Below are positions 34,888 through 44,568 of a DNA stretch of 64,000 bases, piece by piece; position 1 is the stretch's first letter, and the number at the start of each line of letters is the position of its first letter. Both the position numbers and the translations under genes were made by a program. Under the pieces are notes generated by a model. It saw nothing but the letters and a program-made list of their open reading frames with translations, was not told where the DNA came from and did no database searches. Source of the stretch: Oxytricha trifallax (taxonomy: Eukaryota; Ciliophora; Spirotrichea; Sporadotrichida; Oxytrichidae); assembly GCA_000711775.1 (NCBI GenBank), contig ARYC01000671.1, positions 62,001-126,000 of the forward strand, written 5' to 3'.

Positions 34888-36332
34888 TCACTCAAACAGT
34901 ACTTTAGCATCATGAGGCAGCTTTCTAAACTTTAACTCTCCTATCCAACTAACAATTTAGTCTATTGCATGGTCAGCTCTGTGATTAGGCTTAATAATTA
35001 TCTACTCAGCCATGTCTTTCATTCTACCTTTTATCTTATTCTAGTCTAGATATTGCTGTATTCTCTGTTTTGAATCTTTCTCTCTTTTGCAGCTATAGTA
35101 ATCATTTCTTGCCATATCGCATTCACAAATAATTGCTGCTAGAGCCCATATATCCCACTTAATATCACCATCACTCCAATCCTCTCTTTCTGGAAAGTAT
35201 CCAGGAGTACCATACACGTTGCCAAGTCCTGAAGCTTCAACTCTCTATGATCTATTGAAATCTATTATTACTACTCTGAGAGGTGAAAAGTCAAGCATTA
35301 TATTCTCAGGCTTCAAATCTCTATGAACATATCCAAGAGTGTGAAGCTCCGCAATGCCTTTGCAAACATTTGTAAGAATAAGAGGTAACTACTTTAGTAT
35401 CCTTTAATCTTAAATGTAGTCTCTTAATGTCATATAATATAGAGGAAGACGAAAAGCTACATGATCTTGAGCAAGCAGAATAGCATCGAGCTTTATTATA
35501 AATCTGCACTATCTATCTCTTGAATTTGTAAATGCTTGGTATTCATTTACGAATTCCATTTGATACTTGCCATCGCATTTGAAGTAGTTGAACGGATATA
35601 TCTTGTATGCGAACTACTTATCTGTTATGACTTTCTTCTCAAATTTATCCTCAAGGATAAGATAACTTACTTTACACTCCTTAAGGTCAATTATATTCAA
35701 TATTGGAAGTTTAAGTGCATGCTCTTAAGAGTAATTTCACTATCTCTGAGGCTGGGAGGTTTCTTACTGCTTTAATAAGTTTATTTTCTTTCTTTACTCT
35801 TTGTTCCAAAGTTTCTAAAGGGTCTCTTGGCTTTCTTTTTTAAAGAAGACCTCACCAGTCTCTGGATCTATTACTTCAAACTTCTAGCCATGATGGTATT
35901 ATAGATGAACTTTTAGATCTCTTGAATGATTGTATTATTTATTGCAGTAAGGGCAGAAATATTTTCCATCTATCTATCATGCTTAAGATAGAGCTTGGGC
36001 TTGTTAGAATGCTGCTCTAAGATATGACGCTTAAGAGCAGATTTATAAGTGAAGTTCATCTCACACTCCTCACATAAATGTAATGCTTTTATTTCTTTTT
36101 TCTCTTCTTCCTCTTCAACCATTTTCATTGGAACTTCGCATTAAATTTCTTAGCTCTGCATTTCTATTTAACAACTGAATTGCTATTCAAAGTCTGATAC
36201 CTAAAGTTAGAAAATTTCAGGTTCGTACTAGGTAGAGGCATCGCAAATCTCAATTTTCATTTGATTCATGAAAGAAAGTTTTTGCTGGCTAATGCCAAGC
36301 AATGCCGCTTTTCTAAGTAAGTTACCGCTCAT
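34888..36332 (-). CDS. TBE A 57 kDa C2H2 zinc-finger / kinase-fold protein
   Basis: Runs from ATG (complement of 36,330-36,332; MSGNLLRKAALLGISQQ) to TGA (complement of 34,888-34,890), about 481 codons, matching the 57 kDa TBE protein. Zinc finger 1 at residues 87-108 is CEECxxNF...HILEQH; a second, CPYCNKQYNHSRDLKVH, follows at about 130-150. The kinase part has YAYKIYP-type Lys (YKIYPFNYF), the catalytic loop VHRDLKPEN at about residue 337, IDFN in place of DFG, GTPGYFPE, and WDIWALA. One 1 bp frame change lies between the two fingers, near 35,980, compared with copy B; total length not divisible by three agrees. Function in transposition or excision is not known. Confidence 0.85.
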
Positions 36333-36841
36333 TTTATAAATACTATTAACAATTATACAAGCAATTTAAATTCTACCTTTATACAAGAGTAAGAGCATAT
36401 TATCAAAGATTTAGAGAGGTTTAATGAGAACAGAGTACGAGACATTAGTTTTATATTTCTTAGATTAAATGATAATTTATAAACTAATTCATCCATTTTA
36501 TTCATTAAAATGCACCTAAATGAGTTTTGTGAAGTTAGGTGATGCTCCTAAAGCTGTTCTTGTAAATTTAGGAGGGGAGATTTTAAAATTTAATTTTTTA
36601 AATGTACCTCCTAATACGGTTTTGAACTTTAATATAACCACCTAATTAAGTTTTAAATAAATTAGGAGCACCACCTAATTAAATTAATTATTATTAGGAG
36701 CAATTTAAGGAGAAAGTTTGATAAAAATGGAAGTCAAACTTTGAAACTTGGAGAAAATTCTTCCATCTTTCTCTTACTATCTTATTCAGGTTGACCTCCA
36801 GTTGGATCTCTATTTAGGAGTAAAATTTTAGTAAGTTTAGA
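36333..36841. promoter_or_regulatory. Divergent intergenic region of TBE A with CTCCTAA/TTAGGAG repeats
   Basis: Lies between the divergent 57 kDa and 22 kDa genes, so both promoters should be here. Contains several direct and inverted copies of CTCCTAA / TTAGGAG, spaced 40-110 bp. The same arrangement is present in TBE B at about 62,040-62,370. Also a CAGGTTGACCTCC stretch conserved in all three TBEs. Confidence 0.45.
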
Positions 36842-37679
36842 ATGGATATCCATAATTTAAATTTCATAAACATTTATAGAAAGTGGAAGCAAGATGGAGT
36901 CTATGAATGATGCAATGAAGAGAATACAATCTCAAGAATTGATAGGAGAAATTTCGAAGTAAGGGAGGACCTCTATAGATATTTGGTATAGCAAGGTAAG
37001 CTTTTATCAAATACTAATATATTAACCATAGGTGGATTGTTCTTGCCAACTCAGGAAGGAACAAAAATATCATTCTTAAAAGCCTTACTAAGTGAAGAGA
37101 AAAAAGCTTTTAAACCAATGAAATAAAGATGATTGAGATACCTAACTACCCTGAAATCTCAGTGACAAATCTCTATGATGATGCGATGAGTGATCCAGAT
37201 GTTGCTCTGTACCTACCATCAAAATTACAACTCTCAAATAAGTAACCAGAGAGAAACTTCTTCTTTGGAGTTCTTGGAACTCTTAAACCAGAGTACTTAA
37301 GTGAAGTAATTTAAGAAGCTCATAAGAAACGCTACAGCATCTCTCCTGAAGAGAAAGAGAAGCAGGGAATCAAAATCAGTGACTCATGGCTGTAGGAACT
37401 GCAGAAGCATCCATTCATCTCAAGTAAACATAGACTTCTAACTTTATAGAAAAACCTGGTACTGCTATATACTTGATGAAAAAGCGCAGCAAATAAACAG
37501 AGAGAGAAAATCTCAAGTAAAGCATGAATTGAGTAAGAGACTCTTCAAAGATTTATAAAAGCCAGAAGAGATGAACATAGATGCAGGGGCAGCCACTAAG
37601 AGAAGAAACATGGGCCCAAGCAAGCCACAAGAAGAAAAGAAAGAGAAGCCAAATCCCTTTACGGGCAATTTAATATGTG
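36842..37679 (+). CDS. TBE A 22 kDa protein, with two short introns
   Basis: ATG at 36,842 (MDIHNLNF). Intron 1 at 36,996-37,031 (36 nt) and intron 2 at 37,424-37,449 (26 nt), both GT...AG and both placed identically in the other TBEs. The conserved core reads IPNYPEISVTNLYDDAMSDP, ALYLPSKLQLSNKQPERNF and VIQEAHKKRYSISPEEKEKQ, with TAA and TAG as Gln. A basic tail KRRNMGPSKPQEEKKEKPN follows. Compared with copy B, one base is missing near 37,125, one near the 3' end (so the TGA is lost from the frame), and the N-terminal frame contains a TGA at about 36,911. Function unknown; the convergent gene is the transposase. Confidence 0.75.
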
Positions 37680-37686
37680 AACTTAT

Positions 37687-38736
37687 TCATTCGTTTAAAT
37701 CTAAAACTTATTTATAAACACAAAATCTCCCTTCTCTTGCGCATACTTTTGCTTTATCATCGCTGACTCTTTTAGCAGCACTCTTAATAAAATCTACTGT
37801 ATCTATCTTCAGATCGTGTATCAGATGATAGAGCAGAAGTTTCTTGTAGTGGCCTTTTAATAGGCCCCAATATAGTTCAATTCCATTGAATTGAGGGCTA
37901 TAAGGAACATTAAATACAGGTGTTATGTTTAGCTTTTCACATTCTCTCCTTGAGTCTTTAGTTTTATGAACTGATAAGTTATCAACAAACAGGATAATTT
38001 CTAATTCAGCATACTTATCTCTTAGCTATTGCAAAAATTTAATATATTATTCAGTCTTAATAGAGCGAGGGTGGATAACATAAGTCTCAAGCCCACTATC
38101 TTCACTGATTCCACCAAGGATTGCATGAGTTTATACCTTAACCTTTTGATCATAAACTTCTATGTTGCTGTACCTCTTATACCAAGACCTCGATATGAAG
38201 GTATTAAACGTGAATACTGCCTCATCAGCATGTATGAACTTTATATTATGCTCTTAAGCACTCTGCATTTAATAGAATATATAATTTAAATTATCCTTAT
38301 AAAATGGAACATTAAAGTCGATCACTCTCTTAATGCGGTTGACTGTCTTATAAGATATACCATTCTTTTTATAGATATTAGCTATGGATTATGCAGAGAT
38401 GTGTAGCTCAGGAAATTGGCGATGAAACATCACAGCCCTCTAGGCCAGAGAGAAATGAGCCCAGTATTTTAGAGTCTTATCATTAATAAGATAATCGATA
38501 TGATGCTACTAGAATTTTAAAGGTCTTTTAGGCTTAGAATTAAGATGCTATCTCTTTAAATTCAATGCTAATAGACAGTGTGACCTAACAGTAGCAGGAG
38601 ATTTATGGAGCAGTCTTGCAATAGATGTGTAATTTAGAATAGGTCTGAGTTGATCACTATAATCATTACATCCATAACGCAACTTAAACAATAAATCTAT
38701 ATATTCACTGTCATAAACTGATCCCAAACCTCGCAT
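37687..38736 (-). CDS. TBE A DD34E transposase (42 kDa)
   Basis: 349 residues from ATG (complement of 38,734-38,736; MRGLGSVYDSEYIDLL) to TGA (complement of 37,687-37,689), with no interruption in the ciliate code. An N-terminal helix-turn-helix-like region (residues about 35-60, SIARLLHKSPATVRSH) precedes the Tc1/mariner/IS630-type catalytic core: Asp171 in HADEAVF, Asp252 in LFVDNLSVHK, Glu287 in NGIELYWGLLKGHYK, spacing DD34E. Family members in Oxytricha are needed for genome rearrangement in the developing macronucleus. All catalytic residues are present, so this copy could encode active enzyme. Confidence 0.95.
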
Positions 38737-38767
38737 ATTCTCACTTAAATTACTGATATTTAAACCA

Positions 38768-38874
38768 TTAACCCCTACATAAACCCTATTAAAACCCTAA
38801 TGAAGCATGCGTTAATAGTCTACTTTCATCAATCAAAAACTCAATCAAACAACTTCAGGGGTTTTGGGGTTTTG
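38768..38874 (-). repeat. TBE A right terminal inverted repeat
   Basis: Ends GGGGTTTTGGGGTTTTG followed by the ATT duplication at 38,875-38,877. Inverse of 34,728-34,834. Confidence 0.9.
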
Positions 38875-38879
38875 ATTCG

Positions 38880-40247
38880 TCTGCTCCTCCGCCATCAAGT
38901 CTTGGTCACCATCCTCCACTAATCTCTGCTAGAAGTATATTGCCAACTCCAACTCACTGAAATGGAACTTCTCATCGCTTCTCTGCATTTTACTCGTGAC
39001 TCAGACTTTAGCATTCTTGCTTCAAATGACTTTTTGTCCAGGTCATTCATTTAGTCGAATGGGAGTTGATTTGATATAGCAATCACTTGGCACTTTTAAA
39101 ATCGTTCGACTTTGCTTTTGTACTTAAGATTACTGGATACCCTTCGTCTTCAAAGAATCTCTTTAAGTCGTCTATCTTTTCTGTATCGTAAAATATGTCT
39201 CTCTTGATTTCATCCATTATCACCAGCTAAGACTCTGATTGATTTGAGGGGATCAATACAAAATGTGCGATTTAGTATTCTAAAGTTCTCTGTGATAAAG
39301 ATCTTTCTGAGGTATTTCGCAATCGTCGTCTTGCCTGTATTGGGCTCCCCATAGAGCCAAACCACATTTACTTTATCTGGGCATTTTCTGAAGATTACTT
39401 GGTAGAGCTTTTCTACTATATCATAGTACATCATATCTTCCAAGACCTTAGCATCTAGCTTAAGCAAATTAGAGGATTAGGTATTTGATCGATGAAGGAA
39501 CCCAATCAGGGATTCTAATTTGGTTTATTTGGGTGTGGGCTTGGAAATTATCTTTTATTCTAGAGTCTAGTATGTTGATAAGGCTTTGTAACTTTGAACT
39601 ATCTTACCACACATTGCAGCGTCATCTTGATACTTCTCATACATCACGGCAACTGAGGTTATTTACTTGGACCTATAAAGCTGCTTAAAGTCATCAGCGA
39701 CCATGTCTTCCGACTACGAAGAGGTTCTAGCTGATGATCTCCTTGTATCTTAAATTATCGCCTGGACTTTTTTAAAATCAATGAATTGTTGGAAGTGCTC
39801 AGTATCATCGCATTGAAGTTTAAGATTGGAGTGATTTGCAAACAGTTTTCTGATTTTAACTCTACCCATCACCGAGTATTTGATCTGTAACTTGGCAAAT
39901 GCTTTATACCCCAAGAAATCTGAATTGCTGAAGTAGTGCTTGGTGAGTCCAACTCCATCATGCTTCAAGTGAATAGTTATGTAATTTACTGGCTTCTCAT
40001 CAGCAGTGGATAAATGATGAGTGCGTGGCTAAATCTTGTAGCTGTACCTGATATTGCCTCAACTACTTTAACATACACATCCTTTTGTTCATATGTATAT
40101 ATCTAGGGCACAAAGATGTGGAGCTCGTTGATTTTAATATCTGCCTTTTGTTCCTTTTTTTCCACCATTGAAAGTTGAAAGTGATATCTGATCTTCACAA
40201 AACATTCTATTTTTGATGGAAATCTCTTCGCTGATTTCAACATTCAT
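38880..40247 (-). pseudogene. Fossil SF3 helicase (Rep-like) gene
   Basis: Minus-strand gene beginning near MNVEISEEISIKN (40,247). The helicase domain is clear: Walker A WLYGEPNTGKTTIAKYL (about 39,350-39,300), Walker B VIMDEIKRDIF (about 39,220), and a motif C with a terminal Asn, VIAISNQLPFD (about 39,085). These in order define superfamily 3, used by Rep proteins of small DNA viruses and plasmids. The upstream part (YITIHLKHDGVGLTKHYF; DTEHFQQFIDFKKVQ) should hold the nicking domain, but I cannot identify its His and Tyr motifs with certainty. The gene looks broken. The TBE lies inside it close to the 3' end. Confidence 0.65.
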
Positions 40248-40269
40248 TTTATTATAATTTTATATATTA

Positions 40270-40585
40270 TATATATATTAATCTGTAGTCCTATCTTTAT
40301 TTTGTACAATCTGATTTTTATAAAAAAAAAAAACATTAATTCTTACGATTTAAAAAGTACACCTTAATTAATTAAAACTTTAAAAAAACAAATAGTATAA
40401 TATACAAATTGTACGATTTGGTCATAATTAATTAAAATAATTTAAAAGTTAAATTAAAAATGTGTTTAATCAAATGTTTTCTTAAACTAAATGTGGTCAT
40501 TGGCAGTTGCAATCATTCAGAATATTAAATTGAATTAGTATTTCTATGATTTCCTAATCCTATTTATTTTAGCAATAGTATTAAT
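40270..40585 (-). repeat. Right inverted repeat of the helicase element
   Basis: Inverted partner of 34,290-34,620. Contains CATTGGCAGTTGCAATCATT and, further out, ATTTCCTAATCC. Confidence 0.7.
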
Positions 40586-40589
40586 ATTA

Positions 40590-41900
40590 CTAATAATTGA
40601 ATGTTTTTATATTTCTTACGTTTTCTTATTTTCGTGTTTTATCAATACAATACGAATTAAAAAAAAACAAAAACAGCAATATATTTTACAAGTTTACTTT
40701 TTCATTAATTTTGCATATTTATCAGTGGTTAAAAATAAGATAAAATTAAAAAATGATTTTTTAAATCCTTTTGGAAATTTCTTTGAAAATGGCATATATA
40801 TTAAGAAATATAAAAGAAAGTAATGAAATATTATCTTATCATGATGAATCTTGAAGAGATACTATATTATAACTAATCATAGGCTCACGAATATATTTGT
40901 ATATATATTTTTTAGCGTCTAGAATTATTTTATTCTTATTTTAATATTAACTGAGTCGAAAATAAGAGAAGCTTAAGTCTTCTCCTAATCCCTCAGTTGT
41001 ATGTATTAAGTAAAAAAAGTGGCAACCTTTTTGAATTTTAAGGATTAGCTTAAAAAATAAAAGCGATGTAATCATTATATAATTTACACTCCAAATAAAT
41101 AACTTTCTAAACCATTCTTTAATATTAATTATTTCTCATTTTTAAAATCTTTCTTATACTTAATTAAATTGTTACCAATACTACCATAAAAATAATAACC
41201 GTTAAAAAAATTATTGAGAAAATTTATAAATAAATATCTAAATAAACAATAATATAAATATTTGGGATTTAAATGGCTTAACCATCTAAAACCCTTAAAC
41301 TCATAAAGATGTTATATTTAATTTTTGGAAGGAAAGTTTCATAACCCCTAATTGTTATATAAATATATAAATTTAGGGGGAAGTTTCCTAATTCTCACAA
41401 AGTTTTCTTGCCCATTTATAAAAATATGTATTTGTTTTCAAATTTTCAAATTTTTATCATCATTTAGGAGCAAATTTTATTTACTTAAACATCCGTAAAC
41501 TATAATTTCATGATAATTTTTCGAATGATTCAATGAAAATTACAATGATTATTAATTAAAACACTAATTTTATTAATAGCTTATTATGAGTAATGAGACA
41601 AATGTAGTTGTAAACCTTGAAATCTATATTTTTGATAAAGTTGCTTAATACAATTGGAGAGAAAATTGAAGAAATTATAAATATATTCTAATTTATTTTT
41701 TGGCAAATTAAAGAATTTAAATCTTTGGGGTATGAAATTTCACCCCGAGTTTTTAATAAGAAGTTTTGATGATGATTAGTGAGTAATCTCAAGTGAAATT
41801 TAACATATCACTATTTAACACTAAAATTAAACAATCAATGACTTAGACATATTTGGAAAAGAGATGATGTGGCAATCATAAAGTAGAAAAAACTAAAACT
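40590..41900. other. AT-rich interval, no gene seen
   Basis: Homopolymer-rich; no protein-like frame on either strand. Confidence 0.45.
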
Positions 41901-41929
41901 ATATAAAAAAAACTAATCTGCGCTTCCAC

Positions 41930-42300
41930 TCAGCTTCTTCCTTAAAGAAGATGTCAGACCAGGTAATCCGACAGGACAGACCTCAAGAATTCCTCTAGGT
42001 GAAAATGTGGTGAAAATTGCTTATCACCCACCGCTGCTAGGAAATGTAATCCTTGTCCTATCGCTGTAGTAACTTCAGCACCCTAACCGGTAAGGAGAAA
42101 AATCCGTGTCGTTGGTTTTTATGGATTTCATCTTCTCATTTTTGAAGCAACTTCATCCTGCTCCCGATTATCAAGGAAACTGAACTAGCGCCAGGTTGCT
42201 CATCATTTACAGGTAAATCTTAGGACCCATGCTAACTCAAAGAGTGTATTAACTGGCATACTGAACCTGTTCGACTGGCCCCTAATACGGTGTAACCTAG
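41930..42300 (+). other. GC-rich island, probably coding, frame undecided
   Basis: About 48 % G+C against roughly 25 % around it. One plus-strand frame is open for about 105 codons (FFLKEDVRPGNPTGQTSRIP, LGENVVKIAYHPPLLGNVIL); other frames are also partly open. Base composition matches 44,569-46,275, so it may be the 5' part of the same gene or element, separated by the inverted-repeat element at 42,685-44,440. It does not match rRNA or tRNA landmarks that I know. Confidence 0.35.
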
Positions 42301-42684
42301 CATCAAAAGATTTTACAATATTTTATCATAAAATTTGAGGAAAGATTCAAAATCTTTTATGCTATATTTCTTAAGTTATGAAAAATAATGAAAGTAACAA
42401 TAACTTTATAAACTAAAATTATGTTAATTGTTATGACCGAGACCTCCTCTTTTGCCAATAATTTTTCAATATTTATATTTTTATAAGTGGTAATTTTTCA
42501 CATCTATTTTTCATTTACAAAATTTTAATCTATTTGTCAATCATATATAGATCTTTACTTAGATAAAACCCCAAGAGTTATTTTTTCAAATAAGTTGAAT
42601 TTGAATTTAAATTAATTCTATATTTTAAATATTATAAAAACTTTGGTACCTTTCTGTTAAATTGAATAAGTACTAAAATATATA

Positions 42685-44440
42685 TATATATAAAAGAATA
42701 TAAAAAATAGAGAGAATGATTAATTTAATTACTTTTTAATAAAATATGATTTTTCAATCTGAGAAAATTTAACTATATTTATTGATCGACTCTTAAAAAA
42801 TGTGGGATTGTAATTTTATTTTATTATACAGGGAAACAGTATGCTCAACTACGACTTTTCAATTACTAATATTTCTATCAACTGATATTGTAGTCTCAAT
42901 TTCTTTGAAACTCATCTTGATATAACAAGCCAAAAACTTTGCTCAGGTGAAACTTATCATTGTATTATTGCAAGTTGTTAATGACCAACACCTTCCTCTT
43001 GTTCTCTTGATAGCAAATTTAGGCGACTTGAATAGTTTATAATACCTGAAAAACCTCATCATGTCATCATTATTGCTTTTAGCGTGTAGGATAATCTTTT
43101 GGAGAGGCATCAGGCTTTACTTCGAGGAGTTTCAGAACTCTCTATACGATTCTATATATGTGTGCCACCAGTTACAATTTTCAAAGACAACCGCAGTTCC
43201 TTTTCTTAAGGTGTTTATTTTGCTTTAATCATGTTTGCTTCTTTTGTTGATGAGACCTCCCTATGGATTTTAAATATTGTAAAATCAGTGTTGCAATCGA
43301 AGGGTCTGATAAAATCGAATCCTTGAAAGATATCTGTTCCTATATTTAAATCAGCATGAAAATTGCAATGAGGCTGGGGTTCTGAAACAGATGAAGGACC
43401 TGTGGCCTAGAAAATGAATCTTCCGTTTTTAAGTATAAAGTTGTGAAGCCTTTTTCAAGAAAATATTGCACATTTCTTAATTATTGGAGATAAGCCTAAT
43501 AAAAGAAACTTAATAAAAGCTGTGTTGATTATTTGATTGCATCTGCTTTCCTTTAATTCCCTTATGATTTCAGTTTAGCAGTAGTAGATAGATATTGTCG
43601 GATTCTTACTATCACAATTAGGTCTCTTTAATAGATAGACAACTTTCTGATTGATCTGCTGAGTATTCCTGAGTGGCTCAATTACTGATTCAAAATTCAT
43701 TAGTATTTCTGCTATTATTAATTGTTATTTTCTGAAAATTTTTCAGATTTAATCTTAGCTCTTTTGAAGTAATTGTAACAACTTTATTATTTTATGAGCG
43801 CTGAAAGTCACTTTTCACTTAGAATAATGAATTCAAGGTAATTGACATTTCTATTTACCAGTCTTTGAGCTTGCTGTAGCATCTATAAATAGTAGTGAAC
43901 TGAATATTCTGTTTTTTAATTTACAAAATGCAATCAGAGCTGTCTTGAATACCATGTTAAGAATTTCTACTCCATTCAAAGATGGCTTAAAGTTTTAGGG
44001 AGTTGCCAAGAGTTATCTAGATGGCTATCATGTTTATAAGAGCTGGTGGACCACATTTTAAATATGAAAAATGATTCTTGTTAATTCGAGTAAATTGCCA
44101 TATTACAATTCTCTGTCAATGCTTTTTCCTTTCATAAACTAAGACTGCTATGGAATTGTTATTAAGTCATTGGAATTTGTCATGTGTAATAGTGTTGTAT
44201 TCACGCTTTAGAGATTGCTAAGATGAGACTTATTGAATAAGAAGTGGTCATTAAATACCTATATAATACAATTATGAAGTTTGTTAAATTGTAATATTTT
44301 TACTAAATAATAAAAAAGGCAAAAGATTAAATTCAATACTAAAGATGATTTAAGTGCTAGGTTTATTACAGGTAAATCTATATTTAACAAGATTTTTATT
44401 AAATAATCATTCTCTCTATTTTTATATTCTTTTAAATATA
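42685..44440. mobile_element. 1.76 kb element with 40 bp terminal inverted repeats and one minus-strand gene
   Basis: TATATAAAAGAATATAAAAA, then TAGAGAGAATGATTA at 42,685-42,724 is repeated in inverse form at 44,400-44,440. Between them lies a single minus-strand coding region of about 1.2 kb. It lies between two GC-rich islands of similar composition, as if inserted into one of their introns or spacers. Confidence 0.5.
43060..44235 (-). CDS. Unrecognised protein of the 1.76 kb element
   Basis: Minus-strand segments in order: SVNTTLLHMTNSNDLITIPQ, LQYGNLLELTRIIFHIQNVV, GVEILNMVFKTALIAFCKLK, LFIDATASSK (44,230-43,870); then MNFESVIEPLRNTQQINQKV, NCDSKNPTISIYYCQTEIIR, TAFIKFLLLGLSPIIKKCAI (43,700-43,480); FILKNGRFIFQATGPSSVSE, GTDIFQGFDFIRPFDCNTDF, KELRLSLKIVTGGTHIQNRI (43,470-43,080), ending at a TGA near 43,060. 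Three frame changes or TGA codons interrupt it (near 44,030, 43,800 and 43,470). No DDE, tyrosine-recombinase or HUH motif was found, so I cannot call it a transposase, although its position inside a one-gene inverted-repeat element suggests that role. Confidence 0.5.
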
Positions 44441-44568
44441 TAAAGGGCGCTTATCTAAAATTAAAAAAGCTACCAACTTTTAATAGGCAAATCTGATTAA
44501 AATTTATTCTAATAGCTATACCTTAATTATTATCATATATACACTACACTCCAGTCTAAATAAAGATG

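Larger units (their letters stand above)
34728..38874. mobile_element. Complete TBE transposon, copy A (4,147 bp)
   Basis: Both tips are CAAAACCCCAAAACCCC and its inverse, within inverted repeats of about 107 bp that differ by about one base. Flanked by ATT duplications. Encodes the 57 kDa zinc-finger/kinase (-), the 22 kDa protein (+) and the DD34E transposase (-). The size of about 4.1 kb fits the Oxytricha TBE1 class. Near-identity of the tips and an uninterrupted transposase indicate a young or selected insertion. It sits inside the older helicase element. Confidence 0.95.
34290..40585. mobile_element. Virus-like fossil: inverted-repeat element with SF3 helicase (Rep-like) gene, interrupted by a TBE
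   Basis: Inverted repeats of about 320 bp at 34,290-34,620 and 40,270-40,585 bound about 2.1 kb of own sequence plus a 4.15 kb TBE inserted near the 3' part of the helicase gene. The arms share TCGTACAATTTGTACATTAT-like stretches and TGGCAGTTGCAAT. The only gene recognised is a superfamily 3 helicase of the Rep type found in CRESS-DNA viruses, parvoviruses and related replicons. No capsid gene was seen. The element looks broken, with a handful of breaks. It is older than the TBE inside it. Confidence 0.65.

Noticed and set aside
35321-35775. ORFs on either strand within the TBE kinase region
   Set aside because: They are frames read with TAA/TAG as stops or on the wrong strand; the true frame is the 57 kDa gene on the minus strand.
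41930-42300. Structural RNA (rRNA or tRNA)
   Set aside because: No recognisable 5S, 5.8S, SSU or tRNA landmark; a sequence like a B box at about 42,270 lacks a properly spaced A box.
42841-43780. Plus-strand reading of the 1.76 kb element
   Set aside because: Looks protein-like at first but contains about nine TGA codons in 310, more than expected by chance; the minus strand has long TGA-free blocks.
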